The notes below the pieces were generated by a model that was not told the DNA's origin, did not search any database, and saw only the letters and a list, made by a program, of their open reading frames with translations. The translations under genes and the position numbers were made by a program. Positions 62,010 to 64,000 of a stretch of 64,000 bases of DNA are shown here, piece after piece (positions within the stretch are counted from its first letter, which is position 1; each line of letters opens with the position of its first letter). This DNA comes from Rummeliibacillus stabekisii (GTDB lineage Bacteria; Bacillota; Bacilli; Bacillales_A; Planococcaceae): assembly GCF_007988965.1 (NCBI RefSeq), contig NZ_BJVD01000001.1, positions 186,001 to 250,000 of the forward strand. Reading direction: 5' to 3'.

Positions 62010-62168
62010 GTGCAATATCTTGAAATCGAAGAAAAACCAGCCCCCCATTGGAAACTGGTCGTGATTTTCATTACATACTTATTAGAGAACTTAAGATATC
62101 TTGTGCTTTTTCAATTTGCTTCCGAACTTCTTCAAATCCTGTTCCACCCTGAGAGTTACGGCGACTAA
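62010..62168 (+). CDS. Candidate 52-residue small protein overlapping argH antisense
   Basis: A 52-codon plus-strand frame from GTG 62010 (TTG 62007 is in frame just before). AAAAGGGAA stands nine bases upstream, and a possible TTGGGC-N16-TATAAG promoter lies at about 61953-61980. The peptide begins [20 protein letters not shown], then [15 protein letters not shown]: an acidic soluble start and then a hydrophobic stretch. The second half is antisense to the 3' end of argH, which may supply the open frame by chance. I know no homologue, so this could be a genuine small membrane protein, a truncated remnant, or noise. Confidence 0.3.
   Translation: MQYLEIEEKPAPHWKLVVIFITYLLENLRYLVLFQFASELLQILFHPESYGD
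62031..62060 (-). terminator. Possible terminator of argGH
   Basis: ACCAG and CTGGT, with inner CC/GG pairing, are followed by TTTTTC on the minus strand, 11 bases past argH. The stem is short and the loop large. Confidence 0.5.
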
Positions 62169-63462
62169 CTGCTGTTTCAGGAGCTAATACTTTGAATACA
62201 TCGCTTTCAATAAGAGGGCTCGCTTGTTGCATCTCTTCTAATGATAAATCCAGTAAAAAATTGCTATGTTCTATACAGTAATATACTAACTTACCCGTAA
62301 TTTCGTGTGCTTCCCTAAATGGCAAACCTTTTGTCACTAAATAATCTGCCAATTCGGTAGCATTTGAAAAATCATTATGAACTGCTTTATTTAAACTATC
62401 TTGGTTTATGTTCATAGTACGAATCATTCCCTCAAATATACGCAGTGAGCCAGTAATTGTATGAAGTGTATCAAACATGCCTTCTTTGTCTTCTTGCAAA
62501 TCTTTATTGTAAGCAAGTGGCAAGCCTTTCATTACCGTTAGCAAACCGATTAAATTGCCATATACACGGCCTGTTTTTCCCCTTATTAACTCTGCCATGT
62601 CTGGATTCTTTTTCTGCGGCATAATACTCGAGCCAGTTGAAAAAGAGTCATCTAATTCAATAAATCTGAATTCCTCGCTCGACCAAAGAATAATTTCTTC
62701 CGCCAATCTAGATAAATGTGTCATCAGCATTGAGCTATTGCTTAAAAATTCGATTATGAAATCACGGTCGCTTACAGCATCTATGCTATTTTGGTAAATA
62801 TCTGAGAATCCCAATAGATTTGCAGTCAACTCTCTATCAATTGGAAATGTAGTTCCAGCCAAAGCTCCTGCTCCTAGAGGTGATAGATCAATTCTGCTGA
62901 TTGACTCACTAAACCGTGACTTATCTCTTTCAAGCATCCAAAAATAGGCCATTAAATGATGCGCAAACGAGATAGGCTGAGCACGTTGCAAATGAGTATA
63001 ACCAGGAGCTATCGTTTCAATATGTTCTTTTGACTTTTCAATAATTGTATTTTGCAAAGATATGATAAGAGCAATTGTTTTCTTTACGTGTCTTTTTAAA
63101 AACAGATGCATATCCGTTGCAACTTGGTCATTTCTACTTCGTCCCGTATGCAATTTTCCACCTACAGGGCCTACAATATCGATTAGCATTTTTTCTAGAT
63201 TTAGATGAATATCTTCTTGCTCAACGGAATAGTGGAGCTCATTTTCTTCTGCCTTCTTCTGTAGTGTATGAAGGCCTTTTTTGATAGCGACAACTTCTTC
63301 GTGGTTAAGAATTCCCGTAGTACCGAGCATCGTCACATGGGCAATACTTCCTTCCAAATCTTCCAAGACTAATTCTTGATCGAAGCTGATGGATGCGCCG
63401 AATTCATCTACCCATTGTTCGGCTGATTTTTGGAAGCGCCCTCCCCATAGCTTGCTGCTCAT
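62071..63462 (-). CDS. argH: Argininosuccinate lyase
   Basis: Last step of arginine synthesis: argininosuccinate to arginine and fumarate. The 463 residues show [19 protein letters not shown] at the start, [18 protein letters not shown], the [19 protein letters not shown]-type stretch (here [19 protein letters not shown]) and the fumarase-superfamily signature [12 protein letters not shown]. The ATG overlaps the argG stop by four bases. Arginine made here is also the substrate of the SpeA encoded 55 kb away in the window. Confidence 0.97.
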   Translation of the reverse strand: MSSKLWGGRFQKSAEQWVDEFGASISFDQELVLEDLEGSIAHVTMLGTTGILNHEEVVAIKKGLHTLQKKAEENELHYSVEQEDIHLNLEKMLIDIVGPVGGKLHTGRSRNDQVATDMHLFLKRHVKKTIALIISLQNTIIEKSKEHIETIAPGYTHLQRAQPISFAHHLMAYFWMLERDKSRFSESISRIDLSPLGAGALAGTTFPIDRELTANLLGFSDIYQNSIDAVSDRDFIIEFLSNSSMLMTHLSRLAEEIILWSSEEFRFIELDDSFSTGSSIMPQKKNPDMAELIRGKTGRVYGNLIGLLTVMKGLPLAYNKDLQEDKEGMFDTLHTITGSLRIFEGMIRTMNINQDSLNKAVHNDFSNATELADYLVTKGLPFREAHEITGKLVYYCIEHSNFLLDLSLEEMQQASPLIESDVFKVLAPETAVSRRNSQGGTGFEEVRKQIEKAQDILSSLISM

Positions 63463-64000
63463 ACTTGCACCTTCTTAGTTTCCTTGTTGTTGATCATAGC
63501 ATTAACTTTTGTAGGAAGACCAAATAACTCAATAAATCCAATCGCTGAATTATGATTAAAAGCATCATCTTTTGTATACGTAGCTAGCTTTTCATCATAT
63601 AAAGAGTTAGGTGATTTACGACCTTCTACAATTGCATGACCTTTAAACAATTTAACGCGTACGGTGCCGTTAACAAACTTCTGCGTTTCTTTAATAAAGG
63701 CTTCTATGGCAATACGTAATGGTGAGAACCAAAGACCTTCATAAATTAATTCGGTTAACTTCTTCTCGACTACTGGTTTGAAATGAGCCAATTCTTTTAC
63801 CAGCGTTAAATCTTCTAATTCTTTATGCGCAAGAAGAAGAGTGTGAGCACCAGGCACTTCATATACCTCACGTGATTTAATACCAACTAAACGATTTTCC
63901 ACATGGTCAATGCGTCCAACTCCATGTTTGCCTGCTAGTTCATTTAGTTTTAAAATCAGATCTGCCAACTTATACTCTACTCCATCGATTGCAACAGGTA
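63459..64000 (-). CDS. argG: Argininosuccinate synthase, C-terminal part, cut by the right edge
   Basis: The open frame continues to the last base, so the TTG at 63968 is internal and not a start. The visible 180 residues match the C-terminal half of Arg[40 protein letters not shown], and the [20 protein letters not shown] ending. Upstream of position 63968 the frame reads [11 protein letters not shown], also as in ArgG. The enzyme joins citrulline and aspartate at the cost of ATP. It is co-transcribed with argH, with which it overlaps by four bases. Confidence 0.95.
   Translation of the reverse strand, partial: PVAIDGVEYKLADLILKLNELAGKHGVGRIDHVENRLVGIKSREVYEVPGAHTLLLAHKELEDLTLVKELAHFKPVVEKKLTELIYEGLWFSPLRIAIEAFIKETQKFVNGTVRVKLFKGHAIVEGRKSPNSLYDEKLATYTKDDAFNHNSAIGFIELFGLPTKVNAMINNKETKKVQV

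Noticed and set aside
63459-63968. Short argG starting at TTG 63968
   Set aside because: The reading frame stays open to the window edge and the upstream codons also match argininosuccinate synthase, so this is an internal codon.
1-64000. Search for CRISPR arrays, tRNA or rRNA genes, integrases, transposases and phage genes
   Set aside because: None seen on either strand by eye. A tRNA scan was not possible.

Overview
The window is low-GC Bacillota DNA. The gene order parE-parC | plsY-yneR-yneP-acnA and the block SCO / yneK / ccdC-yneI-ccdA match the layout known from Bacillus subtilis. Start codons are often TTG or GTG behind strong AGGAGG-type sites, and most genes end in U-tailed hairpins. 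I infer a spore-forming-type Bacillales, probably of the Planococcaceae/Caryophanaceae (Lysinibacillus/Rummeliibacillus-like). I cannot name the species. I saw no rRNA, tRNA, CRISPR array, phage or transposase.

Layout. 1-4.6 kb: edge of a membrane protein gene, an aminotransferase plus amino-acid-binding lipoprotein pair, and an ECF sigma / anti-sigma pair. 4.7-9.85 kb: a compact five-gene operon metK-speA-speD-speE-speB behind a sigma-A promoter and an S-box (SAM-I type) riboswitch with terminator. It makes SAM and then spermidine from arginine. 9.9-12.5 kb: a zinc/cadmium-type P1B ATPase behind two ArsR/SmtB-type operators. 13-24 kb: a DinB/BstA gene and then the housekeeping block parC-parE, plsY, yneR, yneP, acnA. 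24.2-27.2 kb: codBA, the cytosine permease and deaminase, behind what reads as a PyrR-dependent attenuator.

28.7-48.7 kb is the centrepiece, an island for allantoin use by the oxalurate branch. Permease PucI imports allantoin, and two allantoinases (AllB) open it to allantoate. AllC and AllE release ammonia and give ureidoglycolate, and two tandem ureidoglycolate dehydrogenases (AllD) oxidise this to oxalurate. FdrA/AllF, YlbE-like AllG and AllH (DUF2877) together match the recently assigned oxamate carbamoyltransferase, which yields oxamate and carbamoyl phosphate. Carbamate kinase turns the latter into ATP. Two PucR-type regulators, an NCS2 permease like E. coli YbbY and an alpha/beta hydrolase of unknown role sit inside the island. 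No uricase or xanthine dehydrogenase is present, so the window covers the pathway only from allantoin on.

49-57.9 kb: cstA-ybdD, a pseudouridine-degradation pair (psuG and a kinase fused to a winged helix) with a clear promoter-operator, an amino-acid permease, nicotinamidase and a 14-TM multidrug exporter. 58-62 kb: mscL, a copper chaperone SCO, ccdA-yneI-ccdC (cytochrome maturation) and three very small genes or candidates. 62-64 kb: argH and the 3' part of argG, cut by the window edge.

A nitrogen-salvage theme runs through the middle: cytosine, allantoin, pseudouridine and amino acids. Starts were chosen by ribosome binding site wherever the longest open frame began inside or before the site. 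All functional names rest on remembered family features, not on a search.
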